A DNA stretch of 64,000 nucleotides from Chionoecetes opilio (GCA_016584305.1 JACEEZ010005897.1:24833-88832), one strand, 5' to 3'; positions 13,220 through 28,859 are shown, counted from the stretch's first letter. A program made the numbers and translations. The notes: generated by a model not told the origin, from the letters alone.

Positions 13220-13224
13220 ACCGA

Positions 13225-13835
13225 GTGCATGCATGGCTTCTGGATACCAGCACTGACTTCCTAACTACGTAATGGGTAGCTAAGATAATAGTAGAGGGTG
13301 AGACGAAATGATAAGAGGGGTGGAGGGGGGCGTTGACAGCATAGCGTGGTGGTGGTTGAGGTAGTGGCAGTGGCGGTCGAGGTTAGAATGACGGCAACCT
13401 TCGCGACGTTCCCTTGCCACCTGATTGACCGCAAGTTTGTTGTCGTGCACGAAACGTTTGCCCAAGTCTCACACACCTGCCAGACGCACGACCAAACACA
13501 CCTAGTCTAGTCGATTGAGTGGGAGTCAAGAGGAAAGGGAGAATAGGAAGGAGGTAAGGCTAGGGAGTAGAAGGGATGAGGAGGAGGAGGGGGAAGGGAG
13601 GATAGGAAAGAACAGAGGAGACCAAGGAATGAAATAAAGAAGAAAGGGGAAGGGGTTATGTAGGTGGAGGAAGACACGCACACGTATACACACGAAGCGG
13701 AAAAGAAAAGAGAAAAAAAAGTGTAATAAGATGGATGGGAGGAAAATAACAGGCAAGGATAGAATATAAAGCTAACAAAGAATATGAATTAAACGTTAAA
13801 ATTAATCACGAGTGAAAATCATAAAAGATGTGGGG
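13225..13835. other. Unique stretch without a gene
   Basis: Purine-rich plus strand. Only short open frames, none recognised. Confidence 0.4.
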
Positions 13836-13837
13836 GG

Positions 13838-13880
13838 GGGTAGGAGAGAGAGAGGAGAGAGAGAGGAGCATGAGAGGAGG

Positions 13881-13911
<31 letters not shown>

Positions 13912-13970
13912 TGAGAGAGAGGAGAGAGAGAGAGAGAGGAGAGGAGAGAGAGAGAGAGAGAGCTCGACAA
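13838..13970. repeat. Noisy (GA)n microsatellite
   Basis: GA with many GGA, AAG and ATG interruptions, directly before the poly(T) block. Confidence 0.9.
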
Positions 13971-13981
13971 GAGAGCGATTT

Positions 13982-13982
<1 letters not shown>

Positions 13983-14047
<65 letters not shown>

Positions 14048-14109
14048 TTTTTTTTTTTTTTTTTTTGTTTTTTTTTTTTTTTGTTTTTTTATTTTTTTTT
14101 TTTTTTTTT

Positions 14110-14154
<45 letters not shown>
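13983..14154. repeat. Long poly(T) tract with isolated G
   Basis: About 170 bases of T interrupted by single G and A residues at irregular spacing. An uninterrupted tract of this length next to noisy GA sequence may be an assembly or basecalling artefact. Confidence 0.85.
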
Positions 14155-14689
14155 TTTATCAATTTCTTCTATTTACCGAGAGCTCCGGAGAGAGCAGAGC
14201 AGAGAGAGGAGAGAGACGAGGAGAGCTGCGATGTCGATGCTATCTCTATCGTAGCGTAGTCGAGCAGCGTATCGCGAGAGCCATTCCCTAATCCCCCTCC
14301 TTCTTCTGATTGTTATTTTCCGTCTTCCTTGCACCCCTTTCCTCCTCAGAGTAAATTAAAAGTGCCTAAGAAAAGATGTTGAGTTTTATCGGCCCGAGAG
14401 GTGATGGGACCCTTCTATCACCTAATTATGTGGAAGTCCCGGAACCCCGACCCACTCTGGCTAGGTCATTCTAGAGGCGTGTGATGCTGAGAGAGAGAGA
14501 GAAGAGATATGATGTCTTGAGCGAGGAGATAGAGATAGCGCGCTCTCTAGTCTATGCTCTATCGCTCGCGCTCTCCTCGTCTGCTGATCTATCGCAGATA
14601 GCGCTCTCTCACCCAATTTCATAATAATATCAACGTATATCAGATTAAAATTATTAAGGATATGGAAGCTGTGAATCTCTCCTCTCTCT

Positions 14690-14805
14690 CTCTCCTCGTG
14701 CGTGCTTCTTACTCTCTCTCTCTCATCTCTTCGGGGTCGGGGTCTCTCTCTCCTTCTCTCCGGTCATCTATCTCTCCTCTTCGCTCTCTCTCTCCTTCTC
14801 TCTCT
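14690..14805. repeat. Interrupted (CT)n tract
   Basis: CT dinucleotides mixed with TCC and CGG interruptions. Confidence 0.8.
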
Positions 14806-14806
14806 C

Positions 14807-14995
14807 CTCACACACACACTACACACACACACGACACACCACACCACACGACACACACACAAAGCACACATCACACAACACAAACACACACACACACACC
14901 GCACACACCACCACACACACACATCACACACGACACACAAACACACACACACACACCACAACACCCCACACACACACACACACACAACACACCAA
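14807..14995. repeat. Interrupted (CA)n tract
   Basis: CACA runs broken by extra C or A steps such as CACCACA, CGACA and CAAACA. Confidence 0.9.
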
Positions 14996-14999
14996 AAGA

Positions 15000-15890
15000 A
15001 CGGCAGCCGACCGCAGACAGACAGACAGAGGCAAGGAGTCGGGGGATGGTCTTCACGTATTTCCTGTGGGGTAAGGGGGTAAGGTGTAGTGAATGACAGT
15101 TGAGGCCTGTAAAAGACAAAGATGACTGTGTTAAACCTGCATTCACAGGCTACAGGTGAACCAACATTAGACACCTGGTGGGCTGACGGGTGGCCTCAGG
15201 GGTGGGGGCTGAGGAAGGATGGGGGAGAGGGAAGGTTGGAGGAGGGTGGGGAGAGGGAGGAAGAGTAAGGAAGGAGCGTTGAGGAGGATGGATGAGGGGG
15301 TGATACGATGGAGGGAGGGAAGAGAAGGGAAGGGAGGGAGGGAAGAGAAGGGCAAGGGAGGGAGGGAGGAGAAGGGGAGGAGGGAGGGATAGCTGAGTGA
15401 GGTGGAAGGTATGGGATGGGGTTAAGAGAAGGGAGTAGTGAAAAAGGTCTTGAATTTGGCAGGTGATGGATAAAAGAAAGTAAGCATAAAAATATAGCAC
15501 AAAAGATAGAGAATCATTTGGATGCATCTTTCAATCTGATTACATGTTTGTTAATCACGGTTTTGCCTTGTCAGATTTTTCATGCGTAGGAGTTGGCAGA
15601 TAAAATGATTCCATAATGGTTTTCAGATTGATAAATAGATGTTTATGCTTTTATTGGAATCTAAGGTTTTTATGTATCTGTGTTTCGAATGAATGCATAT
15701 GTATGTTAACATGTTTCAGTTTTAGTTTATGACTCTTTTTCCAATTTGATTTCATAACTGTGTGTGAGAAATATAGCGTCTTTGTTGCCTTGCCTGAGCA
15801 TGATGGAGGGGCTAGTGAAGTGTTCTGGGCAGGTATAGTGATCTTGATAACGATGCTTCTTTTACTGGTTCTATGGAAGTGATACTGACG
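15000..15890. other. Stretch without a recognised gene
   Basis: Left part 15180-15420 is G-rich with GGGAGG/GGAGGA motifs; right part is AT-rich. The open frames on the minus strand are low-complexity Pro/Ser/Leu and not credible proteins. Confidence 0.45.
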
Positions 15891-15894
15891 AATA

Positions 15895-16125
15895 TGTGTG
15901 TGTGTGTATGTATGTGTGTGTGTGTGGTGTGGTGGGGCTGGGTCTGGTGCTGTTTAAGGGGGGGGGAGGGGGTCTGTACTTGTCTGTCTTGTCTGTCTGG
16001 TGCTTCTGTCTGTCTGTCTGTCTGTCTGTCGTGTCTGTCTGTCTGTTCTGTGCTGGGGTCTGTCTGTCTTACTGTCCTGTCTGTCTGTCTTGTTTTGTGG
16101 TGTGTGTGTTGTGTGCGTGTGTGTG

Positions 16126-16173
<48 letters not shown>

Positions 16174-16180
16174 GTGTGTA
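15895..16180. repeat. (GT)n with (GTCT)n block
   Basis: GT dinucleotides, then GTCT tetramers at about 15980-16090, then (GT)n to 16180. Confidence 0.9.
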
Positions 16181-16287
16181 GGCAGTAGTAATGGTGTTGG
16201 TGGTATTGGTGGTTGCCGTGTTTTATGATGGTAGGAAGATCGTTGCAAGGCGATGGTGGTGCAGCCCGTGTTGTTGGTGGTTGTGAT

Positions 16288-16530
16288 GGTGTATGTGGTA
16301 GTCCTTGTGGTGGTAGTGGTGGTGATGGTGTATGTGGTAGTCCTTGTGGTGGTAGTGGTGGTGATGGTGTATGTGGTAGTCCTTGTGGTGGTAGTGGTGG
16401 TGATGGTGTATGTGATAGACCTTGTGGTGGTGGTGGTTGTTGTGGTTATGGTGGTTATGGTGGTGGTGGTGGTGGTGGTGGTGGTGGTGGTGGTGGTTAT
16501 GGTGGTGATGGTGGTGGTGGTGGTGGTGGT
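16288..16530 (+). repeat. 39-bp minisatellite plus (GGT)n
   Basis: GTATGTGGTAGTCCTTGTGG recurs at 16291, 16330 and 16369, with a variant at 16408, each 39 bp (13 codons) apart. It is followed by (GGT)n. The plus frame at 16213-16935 reads GDGVCGSPCGGSG repeats and then poly-Gly. A Gly/Cys-rich secreted product cannot be excluded, but there is no signal peptide and the frame's downstream part looks random. Confidence 0.85.
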
Positions 16531-17000
16531 GTACCTGGCAGAGGAGAGGAGTTGGCGAGTCAGGAGAATGGCGGAGTCTGTGTGGTGTGTGTAACGTGGG
16601 TGTCAAATGAGGCAGCAGTGCGGCTACGTGCGGCTGACGGCGTGGCGGGGGTGTCGAGAGGAGGTGCAGGTGAGGCGCCTCGTAAGATAGACAACAAGTC
16701 TCTCTGGGGAACGTGGGAGACGTGTACACGGCGGGGCGGGCTTAGCGGGGCGGGGACGACGTGGCAGGGGTGGCAGGGCAGCAGGGGGAGAGGCAGGCAC
16801 AGGGGAGAGCGGGGCAGCAGGGGGAGAAGGCAGGGCAGCAGGGGAGAGGCAGGCACAGGGCCGCCCCCCGCCGAGGCTCCCTGCCCGTTCTGTAGGGTCG
16901 TCGTGTCCTGTTGTAATTTAATATCAGTTAAATAATATACCTAAAGGCACAGCTACGTAAAGTTAATGTCAGATTGCAATATAGAAGGAGACCTTGGCAG

Positions 17001-17002
<2 letters not shown>

Positions 17003-17031
<29 letters not shown>

Positions 17032-17110
17032 GTGTGTTTGTGTGTGTGTGTGTGTGTGTTGTGTTTGTTGGTGTCTGGTGTCTGTGTCTGTGTCTGTGTC
17101 TGTGTGGTGT
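17003..17110. repeat. (GT)n with TGTCTG units
   Basis: GT run with GGTG and TTG interruptions, then short TGTGTC hexamers. Confidence 0.9.
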
Positions 17111-17112
17111 GG

Positions 17113-17140
17113 GGGAGAGAGAGGAGAGAGAGAGAGAGAG

Positions 17141-17187
<47 letters not shown>

Positions 17188-17287
17188 GATAGGAGCGAGA
17201 GGAGAGATAGATATGGAGCGGAGAGAGAGAATAGAGAGATAGCGGCGAGAAGCGAGAGAGAGATAGGAGAGAGAGAGAGAGAGAAGA
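17113..17287. repeat. Interrupted (GA)n tract
   Basis: GA run becoming irregular after 17185, with GATA and GCGA insertions. Confidence 0.9.
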
Positions 17288-17289
17288 GA

Positions 17290-17885
17290 TTTGACACATG
17301 AGATTACGTCATGTGAAAACAAAATATGGTCGCTGATAAAGAGATAACAGACATACGAGTACATACTGGATATTGTTCGGCCCATCCTAGGCGGGGAGGG
17401 TGCGATGGAATACCGGTTTTGGCGGGTGGTATCGAAGTGGGCATGTACCCCCCACCGCGCGTCCCACCGAGCCGTCGCCGTGAGAAGAACTAACCTCAAG
17501 CACAGGCCTCATGAAGCACGGTTCCTTTTTTTGCTCTTCACTTCCCCCGGAACACGTTGTGGGGCTCGCTGTTTCCCATGCGCGGGCGTTGTGTGTGGTT
17601 TCTTCTTGGCAGGATGCTGTGTGCCTTGGCCTGCTCATTTTTTGGCCCCGAATTAGTTTGTTTGAACAGTTGCTTTGTTTTCCCTGGCAAGCTTCCGGGT
17701 GCATCTTAGCCTTTCTTATACGCGGTGAGGCTCAGGTCTTCATCATCCCCTTGCCACTCAGCCTCCTTAAGACGTCCTGGTGTTCATTTTTGTTATAGAC
17801 ATGACGTTAAGGAATCTTTTGTTAATTTACTGTGAGTGGTTTTATATATCTCTCGCTCTTTCTTTTCCCTCTTCTCGTCTCATCT
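17290..17885. other. GC-moderate unique stretch
   Basis: Two strands show short open frames (for example 17405-17656 plus and 17387-17704 minus), but none resembles a known family. I do not call a gene. Confidence 0.35.
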
Positions 17886-17889
17886 CTCT

Positions 17890-17896
17890 CCGGGTG

Positions 17897-17939
<43 letters not shown>

Positions 17940-18138
17940 CTCTCATCTTCGTCACTCTCGTCTCTCTCTCCGTCTCCTCCCTCTCTCTCTCTCTCTCTCC
18001 TCTCTCTACTCTCTCTCTCTCCTCTCTCTCCCTCCTCTCTCATCCTCCTCTCTCTCTCTCTCTCTTCTCTCTCTCCTCTCTCTCTCTCCCTCCCTCCCTC
18101 CCCCCCGCTACGTCCCTCTCTCTCTCTACTCTCGCCTC

Positions 18139-18185
<47 letters not shown>

Positions 18186-18525
18186 CTTCTCTCCGCTCTC
18201 TCCTCCTCTCGTCCTCTCTCTTCCTCTCGCTCCCTCCTCTTCCTCTCATCTCTCTCTCCTCTCCTCTCGTTCTCTTCTCCTCCTCTCCTCTCTCTTCTCT
18301 CTCTCTCTCTCTCTCTCTCCTCCTCTCTCTCCTCTCTCCCTCCTATTCCCTCTCTCCCCTCTCTTACCTCTCTCTTCTCTCTCTCTCTCTCCCTCGTCTC
18401 TCACGTCCTCTGCTCTCCTCTCCTCTCCTCTCTGGCTCGGGAGGTCTCTCTCGTGGCTGGGTCTCGGGCGGGGGGGGGGTCTCACGGATGCTCTCTCTTC
18501 TCTCCTCTCTCTCTCTCTCTCATCT
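17890..18525. repeat. Degenerate (CT)n tract, about 630 bp
   Basis: CT dinucleotides with very frequent extra C, T or G bases. All three plus frames are open and Ser/Leu-rich. The irregularity contrasts with the perfect (CT)n arrays elsewhere in the window. Confidence 0.9.
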
Positions 18526-19021
18526 TGACCCCATATGTATTACCGGCAGGGTTTCCTCCGTTTAGATCACTATAGGACCAATTCGTACAATAGAGTGTGC
18601 GGGGGGAATCGTATTTGTTTTCCTATTTTGGAGCCTTTTTTCATCACTTTACTTGTTTTGTTTTGTTTTTTCTTCTTTTCCGTTTTGTTGTCTGTGCCAG
18701 ATTGATATTTCAAGCTGAGGCAGTTTGGGGGGTTACTTTTTGGACAATACTTTTGTTCCTATTTTTCAGTCTACCTTCTACATATTTTTTTTTAAAACCC
18801 CTTGCCCCATCATTGTTTTTCCCCTACCTTCCCCTCCCTTCTTTTCCCGCGCCTTCTTTCACCTTTGTCTGGCTTTCTTCCGCCGCCCTTCCCGCTCCTA
18901 CTGACTGACTCTTCATTACTTGTAGGCGCCCATAAAGTTGCGGCAGGTCAACTCAGGTCAAGTCTGATTAGTCATAGTTTAAGACTGGTCAGGTTAGCTC
19001 CTCCGGGTCTTCACACGAGCT

Positions 19022-19059
19022 ACACACCACACACACACACACACCCACACACATCCACA

Positions 19060-19097
<38 letters not shown>

Positions 19098-19211
19098 CAC
19101 ACACACCACACACACAACACACACACACCACACACACACCACACACACACCACACACTACAACACACGACACACAACACACACAGCACAGCACCCACACC
19201 AGACAAAATGG

Positions 19212-19245
<34 letters not shown>
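19022..19245. repeat. Interrupted (CA)n tract
   Basis: CACA runs with CACCACA, CAACA and CGACA steps, and a short unique insert near 19185-19212. Confidence 0.9.
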
Positions 19246-19246
<1 letters not shown>

Positions 19247-19301
19247 CACATACCACAAACACACCCACACAGTCTTTTTCTCTCTTTTAAGCGCTCAAGC
19301 A

Positions 19302-19441
19302 CCAGTAGAGAGAGAGAGAGAGAGAGAGAGGGAAGAGAGAAGAAAAGAGAGAGAGAGAGAGAGAGAGAGGAGAAGAGAGAAGAGAGAGAGAGAGAGAGAA
19401 GAGAGAGAGAGGAGAGAGGAGAGAGAGAGAGAGAGAGAGAG
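19302..19441. repeat. Interrupted (GA)n tract
   Basis: GA run with AAG and GGA steps. Confidence 0.9.
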
Positions 19442-19444
19442 TGT

Positions 19445-21240
19445 ACGTAGTCTTGTAAACAATTAGCAACATATAATAAAATTCTCTTGCAATCAGTGAC
19501 ATGTTGACTGAATGTAAAATGAAGCCTTTAAAAAACAAGAAAACTTTTAACGATTAACCGGATACCAAAACCATGAAAGACTCAACGTGATAAGAATACT
19601 GTGAGAGCTTTGAAAAAATTTGTGTTGATGGCAAGAAAATGATGTTCCGAGATTTTTTAAAGAATATTTTATCACCGTTTCGGAAGTAGAGATATTTTAG
19701 TCCAACCGAGACAACTCAGAATAAAGTGTCCCTTCAGAGTAAAGGTTCTGTTGGAAATTAGGTTACTGCATCGCAAGACGTGACCGAATAAGCATTATGA
19801 GAGGCAGCCACGATAAGTTTTATATAGTTCGCTCTGTATGTCATGATCTATGCAGGATAAGGCGACCGTATGGCTCAGTTGACAAAGATGCAAAGTTTAT
19901 GTTGCTGCTTCATCCATCTCTGACTTACTCTCTACTTCAGGGGCATTTGGGAGCGTATTTTCTTAAACAGCTCGTTAGTATAAATTCAGAAACCTTTTAC
20001 TTGTCCAACGCTCCCAAATATTCCTCTACTCAAAAATAGTCGTGATAAAGCCAGCACTTAGTATTGGCGGGACACGTAACGTAAAACGAGCATCTGGTTG
20101 TCACAGTATGTAATATGAAACAATGTCCGTCACTAAATCCTTCTGCCATTAAAAAAAATTCTTATCACTATTATATTTCATTACCAAGATTATCAAACAC
20201 ACTTGTAATACATTCAGCTAGTAATATTTTGTACGTCCATATGAGCCGTGTGAATTCACTTCTAAACCATGGGATAGATGAGAGTTAGTGTGTGTAATTT
20301 GTCAAGTGAAAAAAAGAATCAGCCAGTAAGAAAGGTTTGTTTTCTCAGCCTGCCGCTCCTCTGTCTACTTCCCGAGGTTTTCTTGATAAATACTCAGTAA
20401 ATCTGTTGTTTATAAAACCTGTTTGAACGTTTCTGCTGCATAGAAAAGTTACGGCAGCGTTAAATGTTAAACCGAAACGAATGTGACTCGTAATAGTGAC
20501 TTAGTGGAGGTAAAGCGTAGTGATGCGTCTGGCTATCTTCAGTTCTCACGCGGAGAGATTAGTTCGGCATCGGTCAAGGTCTCCCCGGTGAATACATTGG
20601 TTTCCTGTTACTTGTTAATGCATCTGAAGCATCGCATGGTCCAGCAAATCCCGCTGTAAAATATCACTCTATTCGCGTCGATATAAGGAATGATGATTCA
20701 CAAAACTCCTCAGGTGATGATTAGTCAAGAACTAACAGCTTGGTGGTTAACATTACACCTCGTTGGGGAGCACGTTGTCATTATGCAATTATCTACTTAA
20801 ACAGGAAAGAATAAATAGAAACAATTGACATCCTGTGACTAAATGCGTCATAGATTAGAAGAACACAACAGCAGGTTATAAGAGCATTAACCTCCTGATC
20901 ATTATTTTCTAGCACACATATCCTTCACATAAAATAATGAACTTAACAATATATCGATACTAATAAGATACACTGAGGAGAAGGTATTGAGTTAATTAAT
21001 TCATATAAACATTTAAATTCATGTAAGGTGAAGAGGGAAACATAAGCCTGTACCTTGCAAGTCCCACGCATCCAGAAAGTTAGATCATTGGTATTCATGC
21101 GACGTTGTTTGTTAAAGTTTTGAGAAGCTTGAGTGAAAGTGAAAAGTATCAAAGTATCTCATGATGTTGAAAAAAAAAGTAATCATATCCATAATTCATA
21201 TCAGAACAAATGCTCTCAGATAAGTATATATTTACACTTA
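19445..21240. other. 1.8-kb unique AT-rich stretch
   Basis: The longest repeat-free interval of the left half. Only short open frames (such as 19797-20039 plus), none recognised. Likely intron or intergenic DNA. Confidence 0.5.
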
Positions 21241-21241
21241 T

Positions 21242-21246
<5 letters not shown>

Positions 21247-21297
<51 letters not shown>

Positions 21298-21317
21298 CTC
21301 TCTCTCTCTCTCTCCTC

Positions 21318-21401
<84 letters not shown>

Positions 21402-21448
21402 CCTCCGTCGCTCTCGCTCTCTCTCTCTCTCTCTCTCATCTCTCTCTC

Positions 21449-21505
<57 letters not shown>
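21247..21505. repeat. (CT)n microsatellite
   Basis: Long CT run with scattered CCT, TCTA and CCCC interruptions. Confidence 0.95.
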
Positions 21506-21510
<5 letters not shown>

Positions 21511-21514
21511 TGCT

Positions 21515-21590
21515 GTGTTATGTGTGTGTGTGTGTGTCTGTGCGCGCGTGTGTGAGTGCGTGCGTGCGTGCGTGCGTGCGTGTGTGTATT
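21515..21590. repeat. (GT)n with (GTGC)n
   Basis: GT dinucleotides turning into GTGC tetramers (about 21557-21580). Confidence 0.9.
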
Positions 21591-22107
21591 TATGTGCACC
21601 CAAAATAAGGTAAAACAATCAGAGCCTCACTTGGGAGTGGTAATTACTCGTTAGGCAAACCAGACGAACCCCAGCCCCCGCACCCTTCCCTCCTGCCCCG
21701 CCCCACCTTTACAACGCCGCACTCCCTTAATGACCACGTCACCGGCCCATGCCCAGTCCAGTTAGGCGAGTAATGATGACGTATGTGCAGCATAATAACA
21801 GCAAGGCGAGGGAGAACGCCGAACCGTAACTCAGTGGTAATGTTTGCCAGGCACAAGATGGATTGCTCGTCGCTCATTCTCATATCATTAATACATGTTT
21901 GGGCCTCGATCGCTGATTAAATGAATTTGGTGGTTTTTGGTATACGGTCCAGAAACAGGTCGTGTGAGGTGGTGGGTAGGGTCTTCGTGACGGCTCACCA
22001 CGCGCGGGGGTGTAAGAGCCGATTTATATCCACCGGTGATTTCAGCTTTCGTCCAGGGAGGAGGAGGAGGAGGGGTGTAGGGGGGAGGTGCTGGTGGGGT
22101 GGGGAGG

Positions 22108-22120
22108 GTGTGTGTGTTGT

Positions 22121-22203
<83 letters not shown>
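22108..22203. repeat. (GT)n microsatellite
   Basis: Nearly perfect GT run with one GGT step at its left end. Confidence 0.95.
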
Positions 22204-22208
<5 letters not shown>

Positions 22209-22294
22209 TTTCATAAGATTTTTTTCCGTACTGCAATAATTCTTTCCCTCTCTAACTCTCTCATACCCTGTCTCTTTCTCATGCCCCCCCCCCC

Positions 22295-22296
<2 letters not shown>

Positions 22297-22367
<71 letters not shown>

Positions 22368-22389
22368 CTCTCTCTCTTCTCTCGTCTCT

Positions 22390-22483
<94 letters not shown>

Positions 22484-22520
22484 CCTCCTCTCTCTCTCTC
22501 TCATACCTCCTCTCTCTCTC
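22297..22520. repeat. (CT)n tract, possible polypyrimidine tract of an acceptor
   Basis: CT run with a few ATAC and GT steps. It leads directly into CACTCAG at 22520-22526 and could serve as the polypyrimidine tract of the splice acceptor there. Confidence 0.85.
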
Positions 22521-22526
22521 ACTCAG

Positions 22527-22580
22527 GTATGTGCCACGCTGGACACCTGTACTAACAAGGTGGTGTGCGCCCTCGTGCAG
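22527..22580 (+). CDS. Candidate 54-bp internal exon
   Basis: The segment is preceded by a long pyrimidine tract ending CACTCAG and followed by GTAAGA, a good 5' splice site. It is 54 bp, exactly 18 codons, and one frame is open: VCATLDTCTNKVVCALVQ, with three cysteines. Composition changes sharply from the CT repeat to a balanced coding-like sequence. I do not recognise the protein. A Cys-bearing extracellular segment is possible. The splice signals are seen; that it is a used exon is inference. Confidence 0.35.
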
Positions 22581-22589
22581 GTAAGACGA

Positions 22590-24630
22590 CCCAGCATACC
22601 TGTGAGTGTTATAGCCTGTTAGCATTGTTCTATCCGCTTTCTTTAATGTAAGTATGTAAGTATTTCCAAGTCATATTTTCAGATTTTTTTTGGGGTCTAT
22701 TTTTACTCTTGGGATAACATGCACCCTATTAAATTTGCGAAGTTAATTAGCCCCCTGATAAAAGTCTTCTGCATTAAAATTGGCGGTTTGGTCGAAAATA
22801 GAGTAAGTATGGGGCCTGGCAGGTTAGGTGAAGGCTCAATAGGTTGGAGGACGGGGGAAGGCGCGAAGAAATTAAGGAAGAGGAAAATCAGAAAGAGCTT
22901 ATTTTCATCTTCGTTCTCATCCTCACACATCCTTGTCCTCATTTTCCACCTTTTCTGTTCTCTCTCCTCCTTCATATTCTTCGATACTATCTCACACCAT
23001 CGACCGTATGTAATATCTTCCCTTCTCTCTCTTCCCATGTTCCTCTCCGTTCCCTTGCGTGGTGGTCGCCCATTACTCTTTCTGCTTTCATCATCGCCTA
23101 CTTTACCTGCTGTTTGTTCCTTCTCATCAGCGCCAGGTGAGGTACGGGACACCATGGACACGAGGCAGATAACTCTCACCTGCTAACACATCTGTACTCC
23201 CCTTCCCTTGCTCCCCTTACCCTGCAACCCCTCCCTTTCCCTACCAATCCCTCCCCTTCGTTCCAGCAAGCCCGTGTTTGTCTGGCAATGAGGTTGGGGA
23301 GGTGAGGGTAGGGTGTTGAGGTGCGTGTGTGGGAGAGTCTGTGTAAGAGTGATGAGGGAGGTTGGGTGGGGTTGGTAGAGGGGAGTGAAGGGTATATGTC
23401 AGGGTAGTTAAGTGTGAGAGAAAAGAGTGAGGGTATAGAAATGGAATGGGGCTTCGTCAAATGGGGTGAGAAAACAAAGAGGTGTAGTTCAGGTAGAATG
23501 ACAAGGTGCAAGGTAGGTAGGAAGCGGTGCGGAGGGATTCATTTGCATCACTTCTTGCTAACTGATCTACTTTTTTCTTCTTGCGTGTCCTTTTTTTGTG
23601 ATTTTGAAGGAGTGAGTTAATGTTGGTATTGACGTATAACGATTTCAGATCTTATTATGTGTAGTGGTCTTTTTTTTCTTCTTCTTTCGTGTCCTTTTTC
23701 TTTTTCTTTTGTGATTTTGAAGGAATTAATGAGTGTAGGTATTGGTGTATAGAGATTTCAGGTGTTATAATGCGTAACACTGCCGAGCTATGATAATTTC
23801 TTCACACATCGTTGATATTTCTCTACATGACTACTAACTGTATGCGAGAATAATGGAAGACTTAGCGATATAGACTTGTTTTCCTTGATCAACGATAAGA
23901 TCTCGGGTCCACCTGTTTTTTGTTGTTGTTATAAATAGCTATCTATAAATACATATATACATATAATATCTATTTTCTATAGTTTTCGTTCTAACTTTGT
24001 ATATACTATGTGCAACACTAACGTTATATTTTTGTATGGATACAGGAGCATGAAAAAGTGCATCATTAGTAAGTTTATACTTATAAATGAGCGATTTCAT
24101 ATTCCTTGTTTTGTTGTAATGTCTGGGATCATCAAAACCCTATAGTTATCCTCATAGAAAAATAATAAAATCCATTTTGTTTACGATAAAGTTAATGATC
24201 AGTGGTAATGAAAGACACATGAGAATAATGATCAACGTTAATTAATCAAAATACGCCAATATACGCCTTGACTCTTCAATTTGATTCACTTGGATCGAAG
24301 CCTCATAAATCCTCATCAAAGAAATGGACGAAATCTGATAAGCCCTGCCGTGTCTTCCTGAGGGTGAAGTCCGAAAGTCCAGAGTGGATTCCAGAGCCGC
24401 GTGAGTCCTGCCGAGCCCCAGACTGGCCGGCGGAGCACAAATCCCGCGAGATAAATGGCCCGAAACCTATCATCAGGAGGCTTCAGAAATCTGTGAGCAG
24501 GCGAGGGTGTCATGATCCTGGCTGGGACGAACAAGGGGCCATCACATCACAATTTTGAGCCTTAATTTGCGTCGCTTATAATGTTCTTATGAGCACGGCG
24601 ATGGAAGGGAGGTAGGGAGGAAGAGGGGAG
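22590..24630. other. Two-kb stretch without a confident gene
   Basis: It contains an imperfect tandem duplication at about 23575-23780. The plus frame at 24268-24558 is open for 96 codons but matches nothing I know. Otherwise AT-rich and non-coding in appearance. Confidence 0.4.
23575..23780 (+). repeat. Imperfect tandem duplication, unit about 105 bp
   Basis: CGTGTCCTTTTT followed by GTGATTTTGAAGGA occurs at 23584 and again at 23688, with similar downstream sequence (GATTTCAG). Poly(T) length differences account for the offset. Confidence 0.7.
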
Positions 24631-24631
24631 T

Positions 24632-24676
<45 letters not shown>

Positions 24677-24697
24677 GCGTGTGTGTGTGTGTGTGTA
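24632..24697. repeat. (GT)n microsatellite
   Basis: GT run with GTGC variants. Confidence 0.95.
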
Positions 24698-24796
24698 TTA
24701 ATCTAGTTGTATTCATCTAGTTGTATTTTACAAGGCCAGAGCAACGCTCGTATGGCCCCGTCTCCATATCAACATTTATTTTTCTCATTCATCCTT

Positions 24797-24991
24797 AGTA
24801 TTGGCCGAAGCCACCACCCCGGGAGGCGGGTCACAAACCCCCGGCTAACACCCGGTACCCATTCACTGCTGGGTGGACAGGGGCTCGGGTTTTAAGAAGA
24901 CCGCCCGTCTGTCTTCGCTCCGCCCGGGGATCGAACCCGGGACTTCTCGGTTGTGAGCCGAGCGTGCTAACCCTTACACTATGGAGTTCCC
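24797..24991 (-). mobile_element. tRNA-Val-derived SINE, minus strand
   Basis: Read on the minus strand, 24991-24917 folds as a tRNA-like head. The anticodon stem CTCGG/CCGAG encloses CTCACAA (anticodon CAC, Val), the A box resembles TAGTGTAAGGGTTAGCACG, and the B box is GGGTTCGATCCCC. A roughly 115-bp body follows, shared with 63702-63892 (CCCGAGCCCCTGTCCACC, GGGTACCGGGTGTTAGCCGG). The right end abuts (GT)n at 25000. Confidence 0.85.
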
Positions 24992-25000
24992 TGTAATTAT

Positions 25001-25116
<116 letters not shown>

Positions 25117-25556
25117 CGCTGAGTGTGGTTAATGTTTTCGATATTATCAAACTATGATCAAATATTCTTTTTATATATGATTTCATTTTCATGACTTATA
25201 TTGACTCACTGTTCATGTGTAGGTGAAGGCATGTCATAACTTCCCAGTCATTCTGTTCATAAATGTAAGATTCGTTCAACATTTTTCGGGGGATTTTCCA
25301 AAATATCTGACATTCCTTCTATCAATCAATTTTTAGCCTTTCATTTAACTCTGCCCAAAAGGTGTATTAGTCTTTTACGCCTAACTCTGTATCCAATATG
25401 AATTAATCAGTCAGTCAAATCAGGCACTTATTTAGTCTTTTGAACCTGATTATTCATTTTAAATAAGAAAAGTTGTTAGGAAAACGAAGCTTGTCTCTAT
25501 ACCGTCATCAGGGAGACCATGAACGCCAGGAGACACACCAAGGTAGAGGACATGTA

Positions 25557-28754
<3,198 letters not shown>

Positions 28755-28755
28755 A

Positions 28756-28756
<1 letters not shown>

Positions 28757-28853
<97 letters not shown>

Positions 28854-28855
28854 CA
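28757..28855. repeat. (CA)n microsatellite
   Basis: CA run with CACTCA and one CCA step. Confidence 0.95.
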
Positions 28856-28859
28856 GCAC

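Noticed and set aside
17387..17704. Opposing open frames as a gene
   Set aside because: Neither strand resembles a known protein and both are similar in length.
22703..23186. Overlapping frames of about 155 codons on both strands
   Set aside because: No domain; overlapping opposite frames of similar length look like chance.
24268..24558. 96-codon plus frame as a gene
   Set aside because: No recognisable family, both strands open, no splice or promoter context.
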